The position numbers and the translations under genes are program-made. Under the pieces are notes generated by a model. It was given only the letters and a program-made list of their open reading frames with translations, searched no databases and was not told the DNA's origin. A DNA stretch of 64,000 nt from Flagellimonas hadalis (GTDB lineage: Bacteria; Bacteroidota; Bacteroidia; Flavobacteriales; Flavobacteriaceae), in assembly GCF_007785775.2 (NCBI RefSeq), contig NZ_VNIK02000001.1, forward strand, positions 670,678-734,677, read 5' to 3'. Below, in pieces: positions 10,455-19,580 of the stretch; position 1 is the stretch's first letter; each line of letters starts with the position of its first letter.

Positions 10455-10907
10455 ATGAAAACCAAAGTCTTGATGGTCTGCTTGGGCAACATTTGCAGAT
10501 CACCTTTGGCCGAAGGTATCTTGGCATCCAAAGTGGACCCAGACCATGTCTTTGTGGATTCTGCCGGAACCGGGGGATACCACATAGGAAACCCACCTGA
10601 CCGAAGATCCATTGCCGTGGCCCGAAAATATGGATTGGACATCAGCCACCAAAGGTGCCGACAATTCTCCAAAGCGGATTTTGCAGCGTTCGACCTGATC
10701 TATGTGATGGACCGAAGCAATTTTTCCAACGTGGCCCGTTTGGCCTCCACATCGGAAGAAGCCCAAAAGATAAAACTGTTGTTGGAAGAAGTCCCATTGG
10801 GCATTTCCGAAGTCCCAGACCCCTATTATGGAGAGGCCGATGGTTTTGAGGAGGTGTACCAAATGATCGATAGGGCTTGCGAGGCTATTGCCAAAAAGCT
10901 AAATTGA
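10455..10907 (+). CDS. Low-molecular-weight protein-tyrosine phosphatase
   Basis: Cytoplasmic phosphatase of 150 residues. The P-loop C-X5-R-S is complete as CLGNICRS (C9, R15, S16), and the general-acid aspartate lies in the DPYY motif near residue 121. The family dephosphorylates tyrosine kinases or other phosphoproteins, often in polysaccharide control, but no BY-kinase or polysaccharide genes are nearby, so the target is unknown. It lies 18 bp after dnaA and 4 bp before the RsmI-like gene, so the three are probably one operon. Confidence 0.94.
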   Translation: MKTKVLMVCLGNICRSPLAEGILASKVDPDHVFVDSAGTGGYHIGNPPDRRSIAVARKYGLDISHQRCRQFSKADFAAFDLIYVMDRSNFSNVARLASTSEEAQKIKLLLEEVPLGISEVPDPYYGEADGFEEVYQMIDRACEAIAKKLN

Positions 10908-10911
10908 CCCC

Positions 10912-11640
10912 ATGGAAGAGAACAAACCTGGTTTGGTCGTGGGCAAAGTCTATTTGATTCCCACAACACTCGGAGACAATGCCCCTTTGGAAGTGATGCC
11001 CATCTCCATCAAGGGAACCATTGAACGCATCGACCATTATATTGTGGAAAACGAGAAAACGGCGCGTCGTTTCATCAAAAGGGTGAGCCCTGGCAAACCA
11101 CAGCCCAATCTCATCGTCCAGACCCTGAACAAATACACCAACCCGGAAGAGATTCCCTCCTACTTGGACCCCTGCATACACGGTCACGATATTGGTCTGT
11201 TGTCGGAAGCTGGCTGTCCCGGCATAGCCGACCCCGGTGCCGATGTGGTCCGTGTTGCCCATCAAAAAAGGATACAGGTGGTCCCGCTGGTGGGCCCCTC
11301 CTCCATTTTGATGGCCATGATGTCAAGCGGCATGAACGGTCAGAATTTTGCCTTCAATAGATATTTGCCCATAGACAATGCCGAGCGCAAGACCATGGTG
11401 AAGAATTTGGAAAAGCTGTCGCGGGAGAAAGGGCAATCACAGATTTTCATGGAAACCCCTTATCGGAACAACAAACTTTTGAAAGAGCTGCTGCGAATCC
11501 TCCAAAAAAGCACCCGCCTTTGTATTGCAAGCGACATTACGCTGCCGACGGAGTTCATCCAGACCAAAAGCGTGCACGAGTGGGGCGAAATTGAACTGGA
11601 TTTGGACAAAAGGCCCACCATCTATATCATTCAAGCATAA
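10912..11640 (+). CDS. RsmI-like SAM-dependent methyltransferase
   Basis: Tetrapyrrole-methylase-fold enzyme of 242 residues, related to RsmI, which 2'-O-methylates C1402 of 16S rRNA. It shows GKVYLIPTTLGD at the N-terminus, LLSEAGCPGIADPGADVV (about 98-115) and VVPLVGPSSILMAMMSSG (about 124-141), the SAM and substrate loops of the family. It is shorter than E. coli RsmI (286) and lacks a C-terminal extension; Bacteroidota often carry both this shorter paralogue and a classical RsmI, so the rRNA target is an inference. The strong hairpin 4 bp after the stop ends the dnaA operon. Confidence 0.85.
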   Translation: MEENKPGLVVGKVYLIPTTLGDNAPLEVMPISIKGTIERIDHYIVENEKTARRFIKRVSPGKPQPNLIVQTLNKYTNPEEIPSYLDPCIHGHDIGLLSEAGCPGIADPGADVVRVAHQKRIQVVPLVGPSSILMAMMSSGMNGQNFAFNRYLPIDNAERKTMVKNLEKLSREKGQSQIFMETPYRNNKLLKELLRILQKSTRLCIASDITLPTEFIQTKSVHEWGEIELDLDKRPTIYIIQA

Positions 11641-11644
11641 AAAA

Positions 11645-11669
11645 ACCCGGAACAGGTCCGGGTCTTTTA
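11645..11669 (+). terminator. Rho-independent terminator after RsmI-like gene
   Basis: Stem ACCCGGA / TCCGGGT with a 5-nt loop followed by CTTTT. It starts 4 bp after the stop codon. The A-run on the other side means it could also serve the convergent gene at 11689. Confidence 0.85.
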
Positions 11670-11688
11670 TTCTTTTCCTTGGTCGTTC

Positions 11689-12342
11689 CTAGACCTTGGC
11701 GTTCTTTTTCTGCTCAATGTTGGAAATGTCATATCCCGCAAATTTTTTCATGTAGTACGAGATACTACTCCCATAAGCGTCCGTCACATCTTCCTGTCCA
11801 TAGGATCGTAGATACTTCTTCACGTTTCCAGCCCCGGCCAAATGTGCCGCGGCCAAGATTCCTGATTCCGTAACTTGTACACCGGCTATTTTCTTTCCAT
11901 TGAAACGCTTGATATCCCTTCGTAAAATCCATTTGTTACGCGCAATATTGGCGGCAAACGCCTTTTCCTGCAATATGGGGTCGTCCAAAAAGGCATCCAT
12001 GTCATAAATGCCCATAAGATTGAGGGTGCTTCCCCCAAATTGGTACTTCCCCAAATAACCCAATGAATTTACTACGTGATATCTGCCCTGGGACTCTTTG
12101 AAGGCAAGCGCCTCCTTGAAACCGTTGTAAGCCTTCCCGAGAAAGGGAGGTACAACTCCTGTTTCACCCACGGACGAAATGGAATCCAGCGGTGCAAATT
12201 GTTCTAGACCTGTCTCAACCTTCAATGAATCGGGAACCTTATAGTCCACCTTTTTCATCAGGGTATAGGAACCAAAACTTGTCAAAACTACGATCATGGC
12301 AAGATGTAGAACGAAACCTATCCATCTCTTCATAATGTTCAT
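11689..12342 (-). CDS. Lysozyme-like/peptidoglycan-associated protein
   Basis: Exported or membrane-anchored protein of 217 residues. An N-terminal hydrophobic segment (about 6-24) is followed by a linker and a region resembling lysozyme-like transglycosylase folds: ALAFKESQGRYHVVNSLGYLGKYQFG (a possible catalytic glutamate in KES), then EKAFAANIARNKWILRRDI and GILAAAHLAGAGNVKKYL. I infer peptidoglycan binding or cleavage; the exact family is not certain. Starts MNIMKRW (12342) or MKRW (12333) are both possible. A TATATTTG box at 12390-12397 gives it its own promoter. The nearby mltG and dapF also concern the cell wall. Confidence 0.7.
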   Translation of the reverse strand: MNIMKRWIGFVLHLAMIVVLTSFGSYTLMKKVDYKVPDSLKVETGLEQFAPLDSISSVGETGVVPPFLGKAYNGFKEALAFKESQGRYHVVNSLGYLGKYQFGGSTLNLMGIYDMDAFLDDPILQEKAFAANIARNKWILRRDIKRFNGKKIAGVQVTESGILAAAHLAGAGNVKKYLRSYGQEDVTDAYGSSISYYMKKFAGYDISNIEQKKNAKV

Positions 12343-12389
12343 ATTTGTGATCTCGATACTATATACGTATCAAAAATCAATTTGGCCGG

Positions 12390-12397
12390 CAAATATA
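12390..12397 (-). promoter_or_regulatory. -7 box of lysozyme-like gene
   Basis: Minus strand reads TATATTTG, an exact TAnnTTTG match, about 45 bp before the start codon. No TTG at -33 was found. Confidence 0.5.
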
Positions 12398-12493
12398 GGG
12401 GGAGTTCATTTAACGGGTTGAGTAAAGCTCCTAAGATTTTCTTAAATGAGGCTTAAAATCCGTTAAAGGGCTGACAATTAACGTCAAACAACA

Positions 12494-13537
12494 TTATCTG
12501 AGCACTTTTTGCTCATTCAACCATCGGGTATACTGTACCTTATTTCGGTTGTGTTGCGCCAAAGTTTTGGCGAAAATGTGGTATCCGAAGTTGGAAACGT
12601 CCGCCACAAAATAGAGATAATCGTGCTTTTCGGGGTTCAAAACAGCGTCTATGGAAGAGATGTCCGGCATAGTAATGGGCCCCGGTGGAATGCCCGCATA
12701 CTTATAAGTATTGTAGGGCGAATCCATTTCCAGATCCCGATAGAGCACCCGCTTGATGATGGTGTCGTAATTGCCCGTTTCCTTTTTGATGGCATAGATG
12801 ACCGTAGGGTCGGCCTGCAACAGCATCCCTTGCTTCACCCTGTTCAGATATACCCCGGCAACCCGTGGTCGCTCATCGGCCTTCACGGTCTCTTTTTGCA
12901 CAATGGCCGCCAAAGCGGTGACCTCATTGGGGGTAAGTCCAAGGTTCTCGGCCTTTTTTCTGCGCTCTTCGTTCCAAAACCTGTCATATTCCGTCCACAT
13001 ACGCTCCCGAAAACCTTCAGCACTCGTGTTCCAGAAAAATTCATAGGTATTGGGCAGGTACATACCTAGTTTGCCGTCCTCGTCAAAATGGGACGCCTTC
13101 AAAAAGGCAGGATCGTTGAATGCTTGTAACAGTGAAAGACTGTCCGCTTCGATCTGTTCTGCTATTCTTCCTGCCAAGGCTGGCAAGGACTCTTGGTTGT
13201 TGAAGGAAACCCGCACAGGGAGATTGGCACTGCGAAGGGTATTGATGATCTCGTTGTTGTTCATCCCTTTTTTCAGGGCGTATTTGCCCGGTTTCACATT
13301 GGTAGTGTATCCCTTGCGACGGGCAACGGCCTCAAAACTGGAAAGATCCTTCAACAAAGGTTCCAACGAGGTCCTTACATCGGTGAAAATGGCATCGGAA
13401 GGAATGTACACATAGGCTTCCTCATTGTTAAACTGGGTGTTCGGGCTAAAAATGGCGCTATAGATCTGGTAAACCACAAATCCACAGACCAAAAGTCCCA
13501 AAATGGCAACTGCCCACAAGATTTTTTTAAGATACAT
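12494..13537 (-). CDS. mltG: Endolytic murein transglycosylase MltG
   Basis: Inner-membrane enzyme that cleaves nascent peptidoglycan strands and limits glycan length. One N-terminal membrane helix (about 7-27) precedes a LysM-like region and the YceG/MltG catalytic domain with the glutamate E216 in AAIVQKET, then RPRVAGVYLNRVKQGMLLQADPTVIYA and GIPPGPITMP. Length 347 fits the family. Its start overlaps the end of the acetyltransferase gene by 11 bp, forming a dapF-acetyltransferase-mltG operon read leftward. A 150-bp gap without clear features separates it from the lysozyme-like gene. Confidence 0.95.
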   Translation of the reverse strand: MYLKKILWAVAILGLLVCGFVVYQIYSAIFSPNTQFNNEEAYVYIPSDAIFTDVRTSLEPLLKDLSSFEAVARRKGYTTNVKPGKYALKKGMNNNEIINTLRSANLPVRVSFNNQESLPALAGRIAEQIEADSLSLLQAFNDPAFLKASHFDEDGKLGMYLPNTYEFFWNTSAEGFRERMWTEYDRFWNEERRKKAENLGLTPNEVTALAAIVQKETVKADERPRVAGVYLNRVKQGMLLQADPTVIYAIKKETGNYDTIIKRVLYRDLEMDSPYNTYKYAGIPPGPITMPDISSIDAVLNPEKHDYLYFVADVSNFGYHIFAKTLAQHNRNKVQYTRWLNEQKVLR

Positions 13538-14060
13538 CCGAATTTATCTTTTGAAACATGATTTCATTCTTGAACCCTGAACTGGTTCTTATCCATTCCT
13601 TTTTTACGCCGATGGGGACAAAGCCCATTTTCTCAAAGAGGTGGATACTCGCTTCATTGTCCTCCAAAATATTGGCGTACAATTGATGAAGGTCCAAAGT
13701 GGAAAAAGCATAATCACATAACAGGGACAATGCTTCGGCACCTAAGCCCTTGTTGCGGTCGCCTGGGTTGGTGATCACAATGCCAATGCCCGCTCTTCGG
13801 TGCTTGGGGTCAAAATCGAACAGGTCGATCAAACCGATGCATTCCTGGTCTGCCCTGCAAATACAGAGACGAAGCTGTTTCACTTCGTAGATGTCCCGAT
13901 GAGCGTTCTCCAGATATAATTGGAGCACTTTTCTGGAATAGGGTTTCAACGTTCCACTGATCTCCCAAATGGCCGTGTCGTTCTCCAGTTCGTACAAAAA
14001 GTCCAGGTCCGTGGGCTCCAACGCCCTGAGTTGGACTTGCTTTCCTTTTAGATTGAGCAT
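13527..14060 (-). CDS. GNAT family N-acetyltransferase (SpeG/RimJ-like)
   Basis: 177-residue acetyltransferase. The RimJ/SpeG-type opening is LKGKQVQLRALEPTDLDFLYELEND, and the acetyl-CoA loop is NPGDRNKGLGAEALSLL (about 109-125), followed by ANILEDNEASIHLFEKMGF. Related enzymes acetylate spermidine or ribosomal proteins; nothing here fixes the substrate. It overlaps dapF by 13 bp at its start and mltG by 11 bp at its end, so it is translated from the same mRNA as both. Confidence 0.9.
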   Translation of the reverse strand: MLNLKGKQVQLRALEPTDLDFLYELENDTAIWEISGTLKPYSRKVLQLYLENAHRDIYEVKQLRLCICRADQECIGLIDLFDFDPKHRRAGIGIVITNPGDRNKGLGAEALSLLCDYAFSTLDLHQLYANILEDNEASIHLFEKMGFVPIGVKKEWIRTSSGFKNEIMFQKINSDVS

Positions 14061-14830
14061 TCCACTTCTCCTTTAAATACTTGATCGGCAGGCCCTTTTA
14101 GGAATACATTGGTATATGTTCCGTCCTGCTCTTCAAAACCAATGGTCAAATCACCTCCCCGCGTCTTGATGTTGACGTTGTTGGCGGTCGTTTTCCCCGA
14201 GCTGTGCATGGCCAAGGCCACCGCGGTGACCCCGGTACCACAGGAAAGGGTCTCATCTTCCACTCCCCTTTCATAGGTCCGCACCTGGAAGGTATCATCG
14301 TTCAATTGCTCCACAAAATTAATGTTGCTGCCCGATTGTCCATACAATCCGTAGCGAAGTTTTTTTCCTTCCTTATATACATCAAAATGTTCCAGATCTT
14401 TTACCAATTGCACATGGTGGGGGGATCCCGTGTTCAGGAAACTGTAGTTGCCCTTTTCATGGATCTCATCCACATCCACCATCTTCAGGTTGACGATATT
14501 GCCGTCCACATGGGCATGGTGCAAACCATCCACGGCATTGAAGACCGCATCGTTCCCCACAACACCTAAATGATTGGCAAAGGCCACCAAGCATCTACCT
14601 CCATTGCCACACATGCTGCCCTCGGCCCCATCTGCATTGAAATAGACCATCCGAAAATCCGACATTTTGTCATTTTCAAGAAGGAGAAGGCCATCGGCCC
14701 CTATGCCAAAGCGTCTATCGCAAAGGTATGCCACTAAAGTGGTATTGTTTTTGGGAAAAGTATGCTGACGATTGTCCATCACGACAAAATCGTTCCCTGT
14801 TCCTTGGTATTTGAAAAACTGCAGTTTCAT
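14048..14830 (-). CDS. dapF: Diaminopimelate epimerase DapF
   Basis: Interconverts LL- and meso-diaminopimelate, the last step before lysine and a building block for peptidoglycan. The two catalytic cysteines are present: C74 in GSMCGNGGRC and C197 in ETLSCGTGVTA. Length is 260 residues from the ATG at 14830. A TTG 12 bp further upstream is also in frame, but it lies almost on the predicted transcription start after the TATATTTG box at 14848-14855, so the ATG is preferred. First gene of the dapF-acetyltransferase-mltG operon; diverges from htrA. Confidence 0.96.
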   Translation of the reverse strand: MKLQFFKYQGTGNDFVVMDNRQHTFPKNNTTLVAYLCDRRFGIGADGLLLLENDKMSDFRMVYFNADGAEGSMCGNGGRCLVAFANHLGVVGNDAVFNAVDGLHHAHVDGNIVNLKMVDVDEIHEKGNYSFLNTGSPHHVQLVKDLEHFDVYKEGKKLRYGLYGQSGSNINFVEQLNDDTFQVRTYERGVEDETLSCGTGVTAVALAMHSSGKTTANNVNIKTRGGDLTIGFEEQDGTYTNVFLKGPADQVFKGEVECSI

Positions 14831-14847
14831 GATTGCTTGCAAAGGAA

Positions 14848-14855
14848 CAAATATA
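14848..14855 (-). promoter_or_regulatory. -7 box of dapF operon
   Basis: Minus strand TATATTTG, exact TAnnTTTG. The transcript would start near 14844, leaving a leader of about 14 nt before the ATG at 14830. Confidence 0.55.
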
Positions 14856-14925
14856 GCGTATTCTTTAAGGATATTTTTGCAGTTAAAACAGCGTTAAACA
14901 GACCACGTCAAAAATGCAATTCTTT

Positions 14926-14933
14926 TAAATTTG
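14926..14933 (+). promoter_or_regulatory. -7 box of htrA
   Basis: TAAATTTG, exact TAnnTTTG, about 31 bp before the htrA ATG. No heat-shock inverted repeat (CIRCE) is visible in the 134-bp divergent region. Confidence 0.5.
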
Positions 14934-14964
14934 TTGAAGCTAAATGTTAAATACGTATTGAGTT

Positions 14965-16359
14965 ATGAAGAGAATAGCCAATTTATTCATCGTATCACTT
15001 TTTGCAGGCGCCATCACACTCGGCGCATACAAGTTGTTCTTTGAAAAGGACAATTATAAATGGGTAGCCTCTGGACAGGAAATGCCGTTTGTGGCGACCA
15101 GTAATGTGCCCGTCTCCGCCAAAGGGGCCGGAATCAATGAGGTTGACTTTACCCTCGCAGCCGAAAAAACGGTCAATGCAGTGGTACACGTCAAAAACCT
15201 GACCATAAGCAAAGGCCCCAGTAGCCTTTCTGATTTTTTCTATGGATTTGAACGCCAACAGACCCCTCAAGTGGGAACAGGTTCAGGTGTCATTATTTCC
15301 CCGGATGGTTATATTGTCACCAACAACCACGTGATCGCCAACTCCAGCCAGTTGGAAGTCACCCTGAACAACAACAGGACCTACAAAGCTGAACTTGTGG
15401 GCACCGATGAAGATTCCGACATAGCACTGCTGAAGGTGGATACCGAAGAGGCCCTGCCCTATTTGGCGTTTGGGGATTCCGACAATGCCAAGATCGGGGA
15501 ATGGGTACTCGCCGTAGGAAACCCGTTCAACTTGACTTCCACCGTAACGGCTGGAATTGTGAGTGCCAAGGCCAGGTCGTTGTCGCCCTTGAAATCACAA
15601 TCCTTTATACAGACCGATGCGGCCGTGAATCCTGGTAACAGTGGCGGAGCCTTGGTGAACACCAACGGTGACCTGATCGGGATCAATACCGCCATTACCT
15701 CACAGACCGGTTCCTATGTGGGTTATGCCTTTGCCGTGCCCAGTAACATTGCCAAAAAGGTTGTGGAGGACATTATGGAGTTCGGCAATGTACAGAAAGG
15801 TCTTTTGGGCATTTCTGCCGCAAACATAAATTCCCCAGCCGCCATAGAAAAAGGCCTTGACCAGTTGGAAGGTGTGTATATCCATAGCGTTGAAGAGGAA
15901 TCCGGAGCGGATGAAGCTGGACTACAGGAAGGTGATATCATCAAACAGGTGGACAACATCACCATCCATAAGTTCTCCGAACTCAACGGTTACCTTTCCT
16001 CCAAAAGACCGGGCGACATGGTGAAGGTGACCGTGGACCGTGACGGCAAAAGTTTTGTCAAAAATGTGACGCTGAAGGAGCAACAATCCGTCACACTTCC
16101 TGTGACCAATTTTTTGGTTAAAAACCTTTCCAAAGAGGACAAGAAGAAATTTGGGGTATCCAAAGGGGTCAAAATCATAGCCGTCCCCGAGGCATTCAGC
16201 CAATACCAATTGAAGGATAAGGTCATCATTGAGTTGGATGGAGAAGAAATCAACAATATTGATGATGCCGAAGAACATTTCGGAAAAATCTCCAGATATG
16301 GCAGAACCAGTTTCACCATGGTGACCGAAGAAGGCGAAAAAGTACGAATGATCCTTTGA
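14965..16359 (+). CDS. Periplasmic serine protease, HtrA/DegP family
   Basis: Quality-control protease that degrades misfolded envelope proteins. An N-terminal hydrophobic signal or anchor (about 5-23) leads to a trypsin-like domain with triad H122 (TNNHVIA), D152 (DSDIALLKV) and S226 (GNSGGAL). A PDZ domain follows (about 262-365, with GVYIHSVEEESGADEAGLQEGDIIK), and a second, shorter PDZ-like region lies at about 385-464 (KGVKIIAV, LKDKVIIELDGEEI). At 464 residues it matches Bacteroidota Do-like proteases. It stands alone, with its own promoter box and a strong terminator. Confidence 0.95.
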   Translation: MKRIANLFIVSLFAGAITLGAYKLFFEKDNYKWVASGQEMPFVATSNVPVSAKGAGINEVDFTLAAEKTVNAVVHVKNLTISKGPSSLSDFFYGFERQQTPQVGTGSGVIISPDGYIVTNNHVIANSSQLEVTLNNNRTYKAELVGTDEDSDIALLKVDTEEALPYLAFGDSDNAKIGEWVLAVGNPFNLTSTVTAGIVSAKARSLSPLKSQSFIQTDAAVNPGNSGGALVNTNGDLIGINTAITSQTGSYVGYAFAVPSNIAKKVVEDIMEFGNVQKGLLGISAANINSPAAIEKGLDQLEGVYIHSVEEESGADEAGLQEGDIIKQVDNITIHKFSELNGYLSSKRPGDMVKVTVDRDGKSFVKNVTLKEQQSVTLPVTNFLVKNLSKEDKKKFGVSKGVKIIAVPEAFSQYQLKDKVIIELDGEEINNIDDAEEHFGKISRYGRTSFTMVTEEGEKVRMIL

Positions 16360-16382
16360 TAGAAGTGCCTGAAAAACACTTG

Positions 16383-16410
16383 AAAAGCACCCTTAAAATG
16401 GGTGCTTTTT
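16383..16410 (+). terminator. Rho-independent terminator after htrA
   Basis: Stem AAAAGCACCC / GGGTGCTTTT with a 7-nt loop and trailing T-run, 23 bp after the htrA stop. The stem core is the same as in the rplS terminator at 19953. Confidence 0.9.
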
Positions 16411-16492
16411 ATTTTTCAAATTCTTTTACGAAAACGTTTGAAATATTTATTTTAGCCCAAAATTTTTCAACTATAGAACCGCAACCTATTCC

Positions 16493-17941
16493 ATGAGCAA
16501 CATCAAGTCTTACGAAAAAGAGCTTGCCTTTCAGGCAGATAGAAGAAAAGCGACCACAGAGTTCATCAAGATCATCAGCGACCTCTGGTATGACAAATCC
16601 ATTGAGGTCGTCCTGTTCAGAAACCAGGTCATCGATAAGAATGTCAGTGACATCATCAACCTGCACGAATATGCGGGAGAATTTGTCCAGAAACCCATCT
16701 CCATTTTTGATTCTGTGGAAATTTTGAGGGCCATCAACGACATCAATCTGCCCCCAGCGAAGCTCGACATTGGAAAATTGACCTACGAGTACCATTCGGA
16801 CGACAACAACCATCTCAATGTCAAGGCTTTTGTTATAGAAAAATTGAAGGACGCCGAGCATACCAAGGAAATCAAACCCAAGGATGTGGTGCTCTATGGT
16901 TTTGGCAGGATCGGGAGGCTCGTGGCCAGGGAACTCATGGCCAAGACAGGCAGGGGAAGTCAACTTCGCTTAAGGGCCGTAGTGGTGCGGGACGAATTGA
17001 ACGAGGAGATTTTGGAAAAAAGGGCGGCTTTGCTCAAAACCGATTCGGTACACGGACAGTTTACAGGCACTGTGGATGTGGATGCCCAAAATCAGGCACT
17101 GATCATCAACGGGACTACTGTAAAATTTATCCGTGCCAACAAACCTGAAGACATCGATTATACGGCATATGGAATCTACAATGCCCTCATCATAGACAAT
17201 ACAGGCGCTTTCCGTGACAAAGAAGCCCTTTCCAGACATTTAGAATCCAAAGGGGCCAGCAGGGTTCTCCTCACCGCTCCGGGCAAGGAAGTCCCCAATA
17301 TTGTCCACGGCGTGAACCACAAGAGTTTTGACCCGGACAAGACCAAAATCTACTCGGCGGCTTCCTGCACCACCAATGCCATAACCCCTATTCTAAAAGT
17401 GATGGAAGATTCCCTGGGTATACGGAAAGGGCATTTGGAGACCATCCACGCCTACACCAACGACCAGAACTTGGTGGACAATATGCACAGCAAATACCGT
17501 AGGGGCCGTGCTGCCGCCCTCAATATGGTCATCACGGAAACCGGGGCAGGTTCTGCCGTGGCAAAGGCATTGCCATCCCTTAAAGGAAAATTGACCTCAA
17601 ATGCCATTCGGGTGCCCGTACCCAATGGTTCCTTGGCCATACTCCACTTAGAGATCAAGAACAAAACCACTGTGGAAAGCATCAATACCATCCTGAAAAA
17701 ATATGCCCTCGAAGGGGACTTGGTGGAACAGATCAAATATTCCCTGAGCAATGAGTTGGTGTCCTCTGACATTGTGGGCACCTCCGCCCCATCCATTTAT
17801 GACAGCAAGGCGACCATAGTTTCCGCCGATGGAAAAAGTGTGGTGTTGTATGTGTGGTATGACAATGAATATGGATATTCCCATCAAGTGATCCGGCTTG
17901 CAAAATATATTGCCAAAGTAAGGCGTTATACGTATTATTAA
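16493..17941 (+). CDS. Glyceraldehyde-3-phosphate dehydrogenase, long form
   Basis: NAD(P)-dependent glycolytic or gluconeogenic enzyme. The core is classical: GFGRIGR nucleotide loop (136-142), catalytic cysteine C292 in SAASCTTNA, and WYDNEYGYSHQV near the end. It differs from the usual 335-residue enzyme in having about 130 extra N-terminal residues, predicted helical, ending at the Rossmann domain. Such 480-residue forms are known in Bacteroidota and some gamma-proteobacteria. The extension's job is unknown; a shorter canonical GAPDH probably lies elsewhere. Monocistronic by context, between the htrA terminator and an unrelated gene. Confidence 0.93.
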   Translation: MSNIKSYEKELAFQADRRKATTEFIKIISDLWYDKSIEVVLFRNQVIDKNVSDIINLHEYAGEFVQKPISIFDSVEILRAINDINLPPAKLDIGKLTYEYHSDDNNHLNVKAFVIEKLKDAEHTKEIKPKDVVLYGFGRIGRLVARELMAKTGRGSQLRLRAVVVRDELNEEILEKRAALLKTDSVHGQFTGTVDVDAQNQALIINGTTVKFIRANKPEDIDYTAYGIYNALIIDNTGAFRDKEALSRHLESKGASRVLLTAPGKEVPNIVHGVNHKSFDPDKTKIYSAASCTTNAITPILKVMEDSLGIRKGHLETIHAYTNDQNLVDNMHSKYRRGRAAALNMVITETGAGSAVAKALPSLKGKLTSNAIRVPVPNGSLAILHLEIKNKTTVESINTILKKYALEGDLVEQIKYSLSNELVSSDIVGTSAPSIYDSKATIVSADGKSVVLYVWYDNEYGYSHQVIRLAKYIAKVRRYTYY

Positions 17942-18056
17942 TGATTATACATAGGTGTAGATACGTCCGGTAAACAGGTTTTTCTTTTGAATTTTGGTTT
18001 ATTGGTGTAATTTCGTCTTACCCTTAATCTAAATTAAATACGAGAACACTTTGACC

Positions 18057-18665
18057 ATGAAGCATTTACGAATTTTGTTTGCAGTTGCCCTGCTTGCACC
18101 CTACTTTTCATCCTTTGCGCAAGAGGAAACCTCCGATGAACCACAGGACATGACCATCAAGGGTCAGTTTGAGGTCATGGAAAGACAATCCACCAACTAC
18201 AGGTCGGGAAATGGCGTTCCTTATGAAGTCATTAAATTATCTACACTCAATGAGGTGAAGAGCAACATCTTTGATTCCATCAACACGGCTTACGGATCCA
18301 TAAAGACCCTTTCCGCCACCATAACCGCCAATGAGGCCGAAATAGAGAACCTCAATACCAAGTTAAGGGACACCACCGAAAAACTGAACACCATTACAGA
18401 GGAAAAGGACAGCATTTCCTTCTTTGGTCTGCTGATCGGGAAGGGAACCTATAATTTTATCCTCTGGTCCATCATCTTTGGACTACTGTTGCTGCTTTTG
18501 TTCTTCATTTATCGATTTAGGAACAGTAACTTCTTGACCCAACAGGCCAAATCCGCTCTGGCCGATCTGGAAGAAGAGTACGAAAGCCATAGAAGAAAGG
18601 CCTTGGAACGCGAGCAAAAAATAAGCAGGCAACTACAGGACGAGTTGAACAAGCAGAAAAAATGA
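18057..18665 (+). CDS. Uncharacterised membrane protein with coiled coil, upstream of trmD
   Basis: I do not recognise a named family. The 202 residues hold a signal peptide (MKHLRILFAVALLAPYFSSFAQ), a region rich in helical heptads (about 75-120, EAEIENLNTKLRDTTEKLN), one transmembrane helix (about 134-156) and a charged, coiled-coil cytoplasmic tail (LADLEEEYESHRRKALEREQKISRQL). I use the ATG at 18057; an in-frame TTG lies 6 bp before it. Homologues next to trmD tend to inherit the name tRNA methyltransferase, but nothing in this sequence supports that. It has its own terminator, so it is not co-transcribed with trmD. A scaffold role is only a guess. Confidence 0.85.
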   Translation: MKHLRILFAVALLAPYFSSFAQEETSDEPQDMTIKGQFEVMERQSTNYRSGNGVPYEVIKLSTLNEVKSNIFDSINTAYGSIKTLSATITANEAEIENLNTKLRDTTEKLNTITEEKDSISFFGLLIGKGTYNFILWSIIFGLLLLLLFFIYRFRNSNFLTQQAKSALADLEEEYESHRRKALEREQKISRQLQDELNKQKK

Positions 18666-18669
18666 CCCG

Positions 18670-18700
18670 AAGGCTTCCCAAAAAGGAAGCCTTTTCTTTT
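18670..18700 (+). terminator. Terminator between coiled-coil gene and trmD
   Basis: Stem AAGGCTTCC / GGAAGCCTT with a 6-nt loop and TTCTTTT tail, 4 bp after the stop codon. Confidence 0.9.
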
Positions 18701-18731
18701 GCGGCCGCTCAAAGTTTATATCAGCTTTCAC

Positions 18732-18739
18732 TACTTTTG
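18732..18739 (+). promoter_or_regulatory. -7 box of trmD
   Basis: TACTTTTG, exact TAnnTTTG, 28 bp before the trmD ATG and just after the preceding terminator. Confidence 0.55.
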
Positions 18740-18767
18740 GGCCGAGAATCCATAACATCCCTTATCC

Positions 18768-19442
18768 ATGCGGATAGACATTATAACAGTACTGCCTGAA
18801 CTTTTGACCAGTCCTTTTGAGGCCTCTATTTTGAAACGGGCCATTGAGAAAGGATTGGTAGAGATACACCTCCATAATTTGAGGGACTATGCCTCCAATA
18901 AGTACAAACAGGTGGACGACTACCAGTTCGGGGGCGGCGCAGGCATGGTGATGATGGTGGAACCTATTGACAAATGCATTTCAGGGTTAAAGGCCGAGCG
19001 CGATTATGACGAGGTCATCTACATGACCCCGGACGGGAAAACCTTGAACCAGGGCATGGCCAATGAACTGTCCCTAAAGAAAAACCTGATCATACTCTGC
19101 GGCCACTACAAAGGCGTTGACCAAAGGGTGCGCGACCTATTCGTGACCCGCGAAATCTCTATTGGCGACTATGTCCTTTCCGGGGGCGAGCTGGCCGCTG
19201 CCATCGTCTGCGATGCGGTCATCCGACTCTTGCCGGGAGTTTTGAACGATGAGACCTCTGCCCTAACGGACACCTTTCAGGACAACCTGTTGGCACCTCC
19301 TGTTTACACTCGGCCTGCCGAGTACAAAGGATTGGAAGTGCCCAAGATCTTGTTGAGCGGAAACCTGCCCAAGATTGAGAAATGGCGGGAGGAACAGGCG
19401 CTGGAAAGGACCAAGGAAAGACGTCCCGACCTCTTGGAATGA
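18768..19442 (+). CDS. trmD: tRNA (guanine-N1-)-methyltransferase TrmD
   Basis: Methylates G37 next to the anticodon of several tRNAs, which prevents +1 frameshifting. The SPOUT-class fold with trefoil knot is evident from [31 protein letters not shown] (about 51-68), [13 protein letters not shown] and [16 protein letters not shown] (about 130-145). At 224 residues it is full length. In many bacteria it sits in the rpsP-rimM-trmD-rplS operon; here rpsP and rimM are absent and a 138-bp gap with a separate promoter precedes rplS. Confidence 0.97.
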   Translation: MRIDIITVLPELLTSPFEASILKRAIEKGLVEIHLHNLRDYASNKYKQVDDYQFGGGAGMVMMVEPIDKCISGLKAERDYDEVIYMTPDGKTLNQGMANELSLKKNLIILCGHYKGVDQRVRDLFVTREISIGDYVLSGGELAAAIVCDAVIRLLPGVLNDETSALTDTFQDNLLAPPVYTRPAEYKGLEVPKILLSGNLPKIEKWREEQALERTKERRPDLLE

Positions 19443-19482
19443 TCATTTTTTTCCAAACTGCCCCAAAAACCACCAAAACACC

Positions 19483-19512
19483 TTGTCATTTCTAAATATT
19501 GCATTATTTTTG
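19483..19512 (+). promoter_or_regulatory. Promoter of rplS
   Basis: TTG at 19483-19485, then 19 bp, then TATTTTTG at 19505-19512. This is an exact fit to the Bacteroidota vegetative promoter (-33 TTG, -7 TAnnTTTG). It leaves a leader of about 65 nt. Confidence 0.75.
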
Positions 19513-19580
19513 CAGTCTCAAAATCAACCTCTGACGAAATACGTGAAAGTTGGTCTTGGTAAACGTTAAAAAAATATACC

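Noticed and set aside
18057..18665. tRNA methyltransferase annotation for the gene before trmD
   Set aside because: No SAM-binding or knot motif; it is a signal-peptide, coiled-coil, single-helix membrane protein.
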